Part shown: in pieces, positions 8,713-16,079 of the stretch
Layout: the number at the start of each line of letters is the position of its first letter
How positions within the stretch are numbered: position 1 is the first letter of the stretch
Assembly (NCBI GenBank): GCA_965367295.1
Contig: CBDUHN010000012.1
Location: 1-64,000, forward strand
DNA length: 64,000 nt
Source of the DNA: JAIVHA01 sp965367295
GTDB taxonomy: Bacteria; Pseudomonadota; Gammaproteobacteria; DSM-19610
Direction of reading: 5' to 3'
Position numbers and translations under genes: made by a program
The notes under the pieces: generated by a model
The model's input: only the letters and a program-made list of their open reading frames with translations
Told to the model about the DNA's origin: nothing
Databases searched by the model: none

Positions 8713-9145
8713 AGGGCACCAGCAAGGATTATCCTCAGCCTGGCCATAAGTGGCTTCGTGCAGCGCCAGGGGAATAAAGAGTCCCTGCCGTATTGTTCGC
8801 GCATCAGGGATTCATAACCAAAGAAGGATTTTCCGCAATGATCAGGATGGGCTGGTAGCGGCGATTCGGGAGCGAATGGTGGAGTATCCGTTGTACTATG
8901 CGAGCCGGCCATAAGATCAACCCAGGGATGCTGCGCTTATAGGAACTGCAGGGCAGTCTTGCTAATGTCTTGTGTTCCAGGGTAAGCACAGATTGTGACA
9001 GCAGGATAACAGGGACAGAAGTTTGCGGACCGTGGCTGCTTGATGAGGGCATGCACTTGCGGGTGCCCACCCTGCGAAAAGTATTCGCAGGGTAAGCAAG
9101 TGGAACTACCGTGATTCATTGCACAAGCATACCGTTTATAGATCG
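8713..9145. other. Gene-poor gap between iclR and the ExeA-like gene
   Basis: About 430 bp between the IclR stop and the ExeA-like gene stop (convergent arrangement). I find no convincing coding frame, tRNA or promoter. The one clear structure is the hairpin at 9069-9093, listed separately. Sequence composition resembles the neighbours. Confidence 0.5.
9069..9093. repeat. Perfect 10-bp hairpin, REP-like
   Basis: Arms ACCCTGCGAA (9069-9078) and TTCGCAGGGT (9084-9093) flank a 5-base loop. It lies 53 bp past the stop of the ExeA-like gene. No T-tract follows on either strand. The GCGAA/TTCGC core resembles that of the dispersed palindromes at 35199 and 42955. It could stabilise the 3' end of the mRNA. 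Confidence 0.6.
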
Positions 9146-11146
9146 CTATCTTGGCTGCTCGTTAAGCTCCTTCAGGACCAGGGAGCGCAGCTGGGTCAGC
9201 GATGGGTGGTTGGGCATGGCATCGAGCCCATAGCCGATGCTGATCAAAGCGTCCCGGTAGCGGCTATTGCGATACTCATACTCGGCTCGTTCCAGGTACA
9301 GGGTGGCAATACGGGACTGCTGGGCCGGGGTGAGTGGCGGGCTGGCCTGCCGCGATTCGTTGGTTTCCTGTTGCGTAAAGGGTGGCTCCCCAGCCTGCTT
9401 CGTCGGGAGCGGTGGCGTGGTAGTGGGCAAGAGGTCCGTAGTGGTATTCCGTGTCGGATGGTCTGCAGTCGGCTGTACAGGATTGTTTGTCCCTGCCCGG
9501 GACGCGGCGGATGGAGTATGGGCTAGCGGATGGTTTTCGGTATAAGCAGGAGTTGCTGGTCCAACGATAGAAGCGGGCTTCTCCGATGATGCCGGCAGTG
9601 CAGCCTGATGGTCAAAAGAGGAAAACTCAGAGGCAGGATCGGCAGCCGGCTCAGGGGAGTTCATGCTCGTGTTGGCAGCATCTGTAACCGCAGTTGCACT
9701 GGGTGCAGTATCGGCATGTGTAGATAATGGCGAGGCTCCATTATGCTCATCAGCGGCATCAGCCTGCCGGTTGAGGGAGGATGCGGCGGGCTTTTCCTCG
9801 GGCCTGCCAGTATAGGATTGCAGCCAGGCCATGATCTCGCGTGACGTCGTCGACGCCGAGCCATGATCATCGCCAGCCAGATTAATTAGCTGATTGAATC
9901 TTTCTGTGGCGGTATTGCTCATCCGCTCGAAGCCACGCTCGAAAAGGCCGGTATTCGAATACATCATGATTCCGAGGCCTACTGCCGCGATGCTGGCGAG
10001 GCCCGCGAGCAACCAGCGTTTGTTATTAGATGCCTTGTAAGCATGCGCGGCTGGCGACGGTTTGCGGTGTTCGCCATAAAGCGCGGGGGAAACCTGTATC
10101 CCGGGCTTATCGCTTATGGAAAACTCCGGGATGGAATTCTCGCCAGCGATCTCAGTTCCTATGGTTTCTCCAGTATCGGCCCTCATGGTGGGGGGTACCC
10201 ACGAAGTCCCATCCCTGTCAAACAGGCTATCGTCGGAAAGTGGTTCCGGTACGGGGCTTGATCGGTGAAAGGCAGCATCAATGCGGGTGCCAGGTTCCGG
10301 AATCTGGCTATCCTCTTCAGGAACCGTGTCGGTGGCCGCAGTCGGTGGTAGGGCATGGAAAGGATAAATCCCGCTTTCCCAGCGCTGCCGGGCGATGGCA
10401 TTGATCGCGTCCGCGGTAATTGGCTGTGTCCCAGTCACGCAGGATTCCACCAGCGCCATGAAGCAGATCACGTTGACCAGTTGCGGCAGTCCCCCGCTAT
10501 AACCAGTGACCGCAGTCACGGCATCGATGGAAAACAGTTCGGGATCGAAATATGCCTGGCGCAACCGATGCTGGATGTATTCACCTGTTTCCATTTCGTT
10601 CAGCGGTTTCAGCTGAAACACCTGATCAGGATGTACAGGATCAGGGGTCCCGGCGTCGTCCTGAAACAGGGACAGCAGAGCCGGGGTTCCGCAAAGAATC
10701 AGCTGGCCACCAAAACGATGAAAGAGTCGGTTGAGGCGGACAAGATCCTGTTGCTCCAGTTTCTCCGCATCGTCGACCAACTGAATAATGGGGGCGTTAA
10801 GCATCTGCGCCCTGGCAAAGGATGTCATCAGATGTGGCTCTGATATGGGCTCGTTACTTTCAGTACTGAGCTGAAGGCAGCCGTTCAGGCGCGATAGCAC
10901 ATCACCCAGACCGGGTTGAGTCAGCAGGCCGATATATCCCGAGGTAAGGCTGGCATGTAATGCGGACAAGACCGCACTCTTGCCGCTCCCGGACGGTCCC
11001 GTCAGACACAACAGGCGCTGGCCTTGCTCAAGCCCAGAACGCAGGCCCTCCAGCGCCTCCCGTTGACTCTGAAATGAATATAAGGGGAAATCATCCAGCC
11101 CCAGGCGAAACGCCTGGTTGCATCGTTTTTGCAATTCACTATGCAT
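9146..11146 (-). CDS. ExeA/GspA-like AAA ATPase with transmembrane anchor and variable periplasmic region
   Basis: A 666-residue protein. Residues 1-265 form an ExeA-type AAA domain with Walker A GPSGSGKS (50-57), Walker B-like IIQLVDDAE (Asp125/Asp126, with no Glu in the usual place) and GTPALL as sensor region. A linker leads to one membrane segment (about 377-397). The rest is a long Ser/Thr/Pro/Ala-rich region ending in a TPR-like helical hairpin (LYLERAEYEYRNSRYRDAL). The start at 11146 has AGGA seven bases upstream. The layout resembles GspA/ExeA and MSHA-type ATPases that link an inner-membrane ATPase to the cell wall. No secretion or pilus genes adjoin it, so its partner is unknown. 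Confidence 0.8.
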   Translation of the reverse strand: MHSELQKRCNQAFRLGLDDFPLYSFQSQREALEGLRSGLEQGQRLLCLTGPSGSGKSAVLSALHASLTSGYIGLLTQPGLGDVLSRLNGCLQLSTESNEPISEPHLMTSFARAQMLNAPIIQLVDDAEKLEQQDLVRLNRLFHRFGGQLILCGTPALLSLFQDDAGTPDPVHPDQVFQLKPLNEMETGEYIQHRLRQAYFDPELFSIDAVTAVTGYSGGLPQLVNVICFMALVESCVTGTQPITADAINAIARQRWESGIYPFHALPPTAATDTVPEEDSQIPEPGTRIDAAFHRSSPVPEPLSDDSLFDRDGTSWVPPTMRADTGETIGTEIAGENSIPEFSISDKPGIQVSPALYGEHRKPSPAAHAYKASNNKRWLLAGLASIAAVGLGIMMYSNTGLFERGFERMSNTATERFNQLINLAGDDHGSASTTSREIMAWLQSYTGRPEEKPAASSLNRQADAADEHNGASPLSTHADTAPSATAVTDAANTSMNSPEPAADPASEFSSFDHQAALPASSEKPASIVGPATPAYTENHPLAHTPSAASRAGTNNPVQPTADHPTRNTTTDLLPTTTPPLPTKQAGEPPFTQQETNESRQASPPLTPAQQSRIATLYLERAEYEYRNSRYRDALISIGYGLDAMPNHPSLTQLRSLVLKELNEQPR

Positions 11147-12201
11147 ACAACATCCTGTACTAACCGGCACGTACAATCCCGGTATCAATATCCTTCAATG
11201 TGCAGCAAGCCAAACAGGCATCATGGCGCAGCCTTTACCTGCTGCGGATTGCCCTTGCAGCACAACGATTGCCTCCTGAATGGCACTTCTGACGATACAG
11301 TACCACTCGTTAGCACCAAGCTACACCACACCGACTGTTACCTTGATCGGGGATGAGCATTATCCGGATAGAAGAGGCGATGGATAGGGGCCGGCCCATT
11401 TGTTGGGCATAGGCGACACAACCAGCCCTGCGGACTGATGGTTCTTGCCACAATCTTGCCGGTAGCCGGGGAGGATTTTGTGCCAGGCCCGATGAATCGG
11501 GTACAGCCGCTGCCATGGTTTCCATCCTTGTGCTGATCCTGGTTTGCATCGCGTCCCTGGAGGCCTTCGCAGTCGATATACCCGGCGCTCCAGTAGCAGG
11601 TTGCCAGTCAGGTGACCGCAGCAGCGAAGCGCCTTGCGGAACGCGACTGATGCCGGTGAATGCGCTCCCGAGCCAAATGATAAAATAATAAAAAGGAGAC
11701 ACCAGATACCCGGAACCGTTTGACAGCTAGTATAAAAATGAACGGTTGTCTCAATAAGCTGTCACTACGGATAGTGTAATTTTTCAGGGCTGGCAATTTT
11801 TGCTGAACGGGCTTTTTGCATGCAGCAGACCGTCAGCTATGTTGTTGCTGCCTTGTCTGTAGTGGTTGCCCATGTGTATCGGGGGCTATTGTGGAGACTT
11901 GTCGCGACGAAGGAATGGCATAAGGGTGTGAATGCACGGATGTCTGCTACAAGCGGTTCCCGGGTAGGGAATCCTGGAAGCTACCGGTTTACGCGCCAAT
12001 GAGGGCTCACCATGCCGGGCGTTACGAGTCTGGGATGTACCGGGTGCATAGCGTAAAGACGCTCTCACGCTATACCATCACCAGAGCTAACTACATGATC
12101 TACAGAGGTTTGGGACTTTTTTAGCGGGGCATCATGAGTGCTGCAACCCACGTGGCAAGCAGGGGAATATGGCTCTAACTTATTGATCTAAACATAAAAA
12201 A
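11147..12201. other. Kilobase-long gene-poor region
   Basis: Between the ExeA-like start and the promoter at 12202 I can support no gene. Frames of 60-130 codons exist on both strands (for example 11310-11702 minus and 11820-12002 plus), but they lack Shine-Dalgarno sequences and recognisable motifs. The frame at 11820 begins with a hydrophobic stretch and could be a small membrane protein at best. An inverted repeat AACCGTT...AACGGTT lies at 11714-11747. The stretch may hold decayed sequence or an uncharacterised RNA. Confidence 0.5.
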
Positions 12202-12230
12202 TTGCTAAAGGCCGGAAAATCTGATATATT
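12202..12230 (+). promoter_or_regulatory. Sigma70-type promoter for the structured leader
   Basis: A -35 TTGCTA (12202-12207) and -10 TATATT (12225-12230) are separated by 17 bp in an AT-rich stretch. Predicted transcription would start near 12238, giving a leader of about 180 nt before the GTG at 12421. Confidence 0.6.
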
Positions 12231-12247
12231 AACATATTCATTCCTTT

Positions 12248-12420
12248 CATCTAGCGGGTTCTACCGCAGATGCCGAAGATTCCTCCGTCCCACCGGAAGG
12301 GTCTCTACGGAGCGGTTTCCAACCGTGTGCCACGAACAGTTCGTGACCTTGAGGTGATGGCGGCCAGCCAGTGAGGCTTACCCGAACATTGCATAGATGG
12401 CTTCTCAGAGGAGAATAATA
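12248..12420 (+). ncRNA. Hairpin-rich 5' leader, candidate cis-regulatory RNA
   Basis: At least five stems follow one another. CATCT-a-GCGG pairs with CCGCAGATG (12248-12272). CTCCGT/ACGGAG with an inner CCC/GGG occupies 12283-12312. CGGTT/AACCG is at 12313-12325. CACGAAC/GTTCGTG is at 12331-12345. TTCTC/GAGAA is at 12402-12415. The last stem includes most of the Shine-Dalgarno AGGAG (12409-12413) of the gene at 12421, so it could occlude ribosome binding. This resembles a riboswitch, thermosensor or protein-bound leader. I could not match it to a known class. The pairing is visible; the function is inference. Confidence 0.5.
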
Positions 12421-12705
12421 GTGAGTAAGGAACTGATGTTCTACTGCATTCCGCAGCAGGCGTATATGCGCACCACGAATTGTGAGAATTTGCGCAAGCG
12501 CCCGGTCGGCAAGGCCCCTGCCGGTGCCCAGCCAAAACTGCGTGCCTGCGAACGGTGCACGATGTATCCCCTGGTGGATACCAGCAAGGTGCCTACCGTG
12601 ACGCTGGAGCAATATCTGGGTGGCAACAAGCCGAAGGTGCCGAATCTGCAGACCGGCGCGAACAAAAAGATCATTGAAGCCCACCTGGCCAGTCAGGCGA
12701 GTTGA
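12421..12705 (+). CDS. Small four-cysteine protein, probable metal-binding, function unknown
   Basis: A 94-residue basic protein not recognised as a named family. Cysteines are at 9, 21, 43 and 46; the last two form CERC, so a zinc ribbon-like or Fe-S site is plausible. Gly/Pro/Lys-rich stretches follow. GTG at 12421 is chosen because AGGAG lies seven bases upstream. It has its own promoter, a long structured leader and an intrinsic terminator right after the stop, so it is a monocistronic and probably well expressed gene. Coding status rests on this context and on the cysteine pattern. Confidence 0.72.
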   Translation: MSKELMFYCIPQQAYMRTTNCENLRKRPVGKAPAGAQPKLRACERCTMYPLVDTSKVPTVTLEQYLGGNKPKVPNLQTGANKKIIEAHLASQAS

Positions 12706-12722
12706 GCCTGGCTTCACCAGCG

Positions 12723-12754
12723 AAAAAACCGGATACAGCTATCCGGTTTTTTTT
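12723..12754 (+). terminator. Rho-independent terminator after the four-Cys gene
   Basis: Arms AAAACCGGATA (12725-12735) and TATCCGGTTTT (12740-12750) pair perfectly around a 4-base loop and are followed by further T residues. The A-rich left flank means it could also work for transcripts arriving from the right. Confidence 0.9.
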
Positions 12755-12889
12755 GCCCTGTAATATCCATTTCTCGCAGTCAGGATTATGCTGCTAACCC
12801 GTGATGCATGGAGTCCGTGAGCTGGCATCACTGCCAAACTGAAATGTCTGCGCAATACCGTCTTGAAAACCATCCACCCGGATATGCTT

Positions 12890-12918
12890 TTGTAACCGGG
12901 GCACAGTTTCCCTATAGT
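12890..12918 (+). promoter_or_regulatory. Sigma70-type promoter of the sucrose operon
   Basis: A -35 TTGTAA (12890-12895) and -10 TATAGT (12913-12918) are spaced by 17 bp, about 70-110 bp ahead of the fructokinase start. It is the only good promoter match between the terminator and the operon. Confidence 0.55.
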
Positions 12919-12990
12919 ATCCCTGTGTGCGTTGCGGCGTGCCGAAGCGGTCGCTGCCATTAGGTTACGTAATACACACCCTGTCGGCTA

Positions 12991-13923
12991 ATGGATAACC
13001 AGGGTATGAACCCAGCAACTATAAACGCAATGCGACCGATTATTTTCGGTGAGGTTTTATTTGACCGCTTTCCCGGTGGCCAGGCGATTCTGGGTGGTGC
13101 TCCCTTCAATGTTGCCTGGCATCTGAAAGGCTTTGGCTTGAATCCCCTGCTCATCAGCCGTATCGGCACCGATGCCATGGCAGACGAGGTCTTGGCCCGC
13201 ATGAAGCGCTGGGGCATGGATATCCGCGGTGTGCAGCTTGATGACGAACACCCGACAGGTGCTGTCGAGGTCCAGTTGGAGAATGGTCAGCCGCGCTACG
13301 AAATTATTGAGCACCAAGCCTATGATTATATTCAGTCGGAAGCGGCATTGAATGTACTGGGCTCCGATCTGCAGGGCGTCTTTTACATGGGTAGCCTGAT
13401 CACCCGCGGTGCGGTGTCACGCGCCAGCCTGGACAGCCTGTTGCGTAAAGTGCGTATGCCAATCTTCGTCGATATCAATCTGCGTCCGCCCTGGTGGGAT
13501 CTTGCGCGTGTGGAAGGGGCATTGGCCCGTGCCCGCTGGGTAAAACTCAACGAAGATGAACTGGAGCAGATCACCGGTAAAACGGTGCATACCGATGAGG
13601 AGCGGCGTGCCCAGGCGGAAATCCTCTGTACCCGCTTTGATCTTGAGATGATTATTCTGACCCTGGGTGAACAGGGTGCCGACCTCATTACCGCTGGCAA
13701 ACGTCATCATGGTCAACCCGTACCGGTTACCGAGTTAATCGATACGGTGGGAGCCGGGGATGCCTTCAGTTCAGTCACCTTGCTGGGCTTGCTCCATGGC
13801 TGGCCACAACAGCAGATCCTGGAACGCAGCCTGACATTTGCCAGCCGCATCTGCCAGCAGCACGGCGCGACCGCAGAGGATTCGAAACTTTATGTAGAGT
13901 TTCGCAAGGAATGGAGGATATGA
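12991..13923 (+). CDS. Fructokinase / PfkB-family carbohydrate kinase
   Basis: Ribokinase-fold sugar kinase of up to 310 residues. The N-terminal FGEVLFDRFPGGQAILGGAPFN region matches the fructokinase substrate signature, and the PfkB C-terminal motif DTVGAGDAFSS holds the catalytic Asp and anion hole. It would phosphorylate the fructose released when sucrose synthase runs in the cleavage direction. ATG codons at 12991, 13006 and 13030 are all in frame; homologous proteins usually begin close to the third (MRPIIFGE), so the true protein may be 297 residues. It overlaps the next gene by 4 bp (ATGA). Confidence 0.9.
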   Translation: MDNQGMNPATINAMRPIIFGEVLFDRFPGGQAILGGAPFNVAWHLKGFGLNPLLISRIGTDAMADEVLARMKRWGMDIRGVQLDDEHPTGAVEVQLENGQPRYEIIEHQAYDYIQSEAALNVLGSDLQGVFYMGSLITRGAVSRASLDSLLRKVRMPIFVDINLRPPWWDLARVEGALARARWVKLNEDELEQITGKTVHTDEERRAQAEILCTRFDLEMIILTLGEQGADLITAGKRHHGQPVPVTELIDTVGAGDAFSSVTLLGLLHGWPQQQILERSLTFASRICQQHGATAEDSKLYVEFRKEWRI

Positions 13924-16079
13924 ACAAAGAGCAGGGCCTGTATATTGTATTGGTCAGTATTCACGGCTTGATTCGCGGCCACGACCTTGAATTGGGGCGC
14001 GATGCAGATACCGGCGGGCAGATTAAATATGTTATCGAACTCGCGAGGGCGCTGGCGGCGCGTGACGATGTATGGCGCGTGGACCTGCTAACCCGTCAGG
14101 TCATCGATGCGAAAGTATCGACAGATTATGCTGAGCGAATGGAGCCCATAGCCGACAAGGCCTTTATCGTTCGACTTCCTGCCGGCCCGCGCCGTTACCT
14201 GCGCAAAGAAGTGCTCTGGCCCTATCTTGACAGCTTTACCGATCACGCCCTGCAGCATGTGCGTCGTATCGGCAAGGTTCCCGATATCATTCATAGTCAC
14301 TATGCGGATGCCGGATACGTGGGCTCACGGCTTGCGTCCTTATTGGGTGTGACCCTGGTGCACACAGGGCACTCTCTTGGTCGGGTCAAGCGCCAGCGCC
14401 TGCTGGAACAGGGAACAAAGGCGGAGACCATTGAAAACCAGTACAACATCAGTCAGCGTATTGAGGCAGAAGAGATTGTACTGGATGCGGCCACCCTGGT
14501 AGTGGCCAGTACCCAGCAGGAAGTGGATGAACAGTACAGCGCCTACGAAAACTATCAGCCCAAGCGCATGCTGGTGATTCCACCGGGTGTCGATCTGCAT
14601 CGCTTCCATCCCCCCTCGGCAACGGAATTCAGGCCACAAATCTGGCAATCGATCCGGCGTTTTCTCACCCATGACAGACGGCCAATTATTCTGGCGCTTT
14701 CACGCGCTGATGAACGTAAAAACATCCAGGCTCTGGTGCATGCGTATGGTGGGCGGCCAAAGCTGCGTGAAATGGCCAATCTGGTGATTGTGGCCGGCAA
14801 CCGCGATGACATACAGGTGATGGATCGTGGGTCACGCAATGTACTCACGGAAATTCTGCTGCTGATCGATCGCTATGACCTGTGGGGCTCGGTGGCATTT
14901 CCGAAGCATCATGCCCCGGAAGATGTTCCGGACCTGTATCGACTGGCCGCAAAAAGCAATGGTGTATTCATCAACCCCGCATTAACGGAACCCTTTGGCC
15001 TGACGCTGATTGAAGCAGCGGCCAGCGGCCTCCCCCTGGTGGCAACCCATGATGGTGGACCCAAGGATATTTTGCGCCACTGCAAAAATGGTCTATTGAT
15101 TGACCCCTTGGATGTGGATGCAATGGGTGCCGCACTGGAGAGTGCGCTGTCCAACCGACGCCAATGGCGACAATGGTCGAAAAACGGCATTGCCGGTACC
15201 CGAAAACACTATACGTGGGAAACCCATGCCGAGCAGTACCTCAAGGCCGTGCGTAAGAGCTGGAAGGGTCGGCATAAGCAGCGCCTCGTCGATAGTGAAC
15301 GCAGCCGCCTGCCCACCATCGACCGGCTCTTGGTCTGTGATGTGGATGATACCCTGATGGGGGATAAAGAGGCTTTGTACGAGTTGATGGATCGCCTGCA
15401 GCAGGCCGGTCCACATGTGGGTTTTGGCATTGCTACCGGCCGCTCGCTGGATAATCTCGAAAAACTACGGAAACGTTATCGTATCCCGCGCCCCGATCTG
15501 CTGATCACCTCGGTGGGAGCAGAAATACATTATGGTAACAAGATGACCGTCGACCAGCAGTGGCAGCGACATATTGATTACCGCTGGGAGCCGCGCGAGC
15601 TGCGCGCAGCCATGCGCGAACTTCCCGGCCTGCGGCCGCAACCAAAGGTTGAGCAGCATCCGTTCAAGATCAGCTACTTTCTCAACGAGAAACGTGCGCC
15701 CAGTACCCGTGAAATAGTGCGTTTCCTGCGTCAACATGATCTTCATGCCAACGTGATTCAGTCTCACGGCATGTTTCTCGACCTGCTGCCAGTACGGGTA
15801 TCGAAAGGTCTTGCCTTACGTCATGTGGCGGTGCGTTGGGGACTCAACCCGGAGCGTTTCCTGGTGGTTGGCGGTTCCGGTAATGACGAGGGCATGCTGC
15901 GTGGTAATACGCTGGGCGTGGTCATCGGCAATCACAGCACGGAACTGGATCGTCTGCAGGGTGAGCCGCGTATTTATTTCACTCCGGGCAGGCATGCCCG
16001 CGGTGCACTGGAAGGTATCGATCATTATGATTTCCTCGGTGAATTCCGTATTCCGGAGGAAGAGGAGCAGGAAGAATGA
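13920..16079 (+). CDS. Sucrose-phosphate synthase fused to sucrose-phosphate phosphatase
   Basis: A 719-residue bifunctional enzyme. The first ~460 residues are a GT-B glycosyltransferase of family GT4 (N-terminal GRDADTGGQIKYV; donor-site segment NPALTEPFGLTLIEAAASGLP). It transfers glucose from a nucleotide sugar to fructose 6-phosphate. The last ~250 residues are a HAD phosphatase starting at VCDVDDTL (DxDxT motif) with VVGGSGNDEGML near the end, removing phosphate to release sucrose. The ATG overlaps the fructokinase stop and is preceded by GGAGG at short spacing; ATG 13911 is an alternative. The protein ends in an acidic tail. Confidence 0.92.
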   Translation: MNKEQGLYIVLVSIHGLIRGHDLELGRDADTGGQIKYVIELARALAARDDVWRVDLLTRQVIDAKVSTDYAERMEPIADKAFIVRLPAGPRRYLRKEVLWPYLDSFTDHALQHVRRIGKVPDIIHSHYADAGYVGSRLASLLGVTLVHTGHSLGRVKRQRLLEQGTKAETIENQYNISQRIEAEEIVLDAATLVVASTQQEVDEQYSAYENYQPKRMLVIPPGVDLHRFHPPSATEFRPQIWQSIRRFLTHDRRPIILALSRADERKNIQALVHAYGGRPKLREMANLVIVAGNRDDIQVMDRGSRNVLTEILLLIDRYDLWGSVAFPKHHAPEDVPDLYRLAAKSNGVFINPALTEPFGLTLIEAAASGLPLVATHDGGPKDILRHCKNGLLIDPLDVDAMGAALESALSNRRQWRQWSKNGIAGTRKHYTWETHAEQYLKAVRKSWKGRHKQRLVDSERSRLPTIDRLLVCDVDDTLMGDKEALYELMDRLQQAGPHVGFGIATGRSLDNLEKLRKRYRIPRPDLLITSVGAEIHYGNKMTVDQQWQRHIDYRWEPRELRAAMRELPGLRPQPKVEQHPFKISYFLNEKRAPSTREIVRFLRQHDLHANVIQSHGMFLDLLPVRVSKGLALRHVAVRWGLNPERFLVVGGSGNDEGMLRGNTLGVVIGNHSTELDRLQGEPRIYFTPGRHARGALEGIDHYDFLGEFRIPEEEEQEE

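Noticed and set aside
11310..11702. A 130-codon minus-strand frame in the gene-poor region
   Set aside because: It has no ribosome-binding site and no recognisable motif, and its composition looks like non-coding DNA read by chance.
11714..11755. TTGACA close to TATAAA, suggesting a promoter
   Set aside because: The two elements are only about 5 bp apart, far from the 16-18 bp needed; no good -10 lies at the right distance.
11820..12002. A 60-codon plus-strand frame with a hydrophobic N-terminus
   Set aside because: The first 20 residues could be a membrane helix, but no Shine-Dalgarno sequence or conservation evidence supports it.
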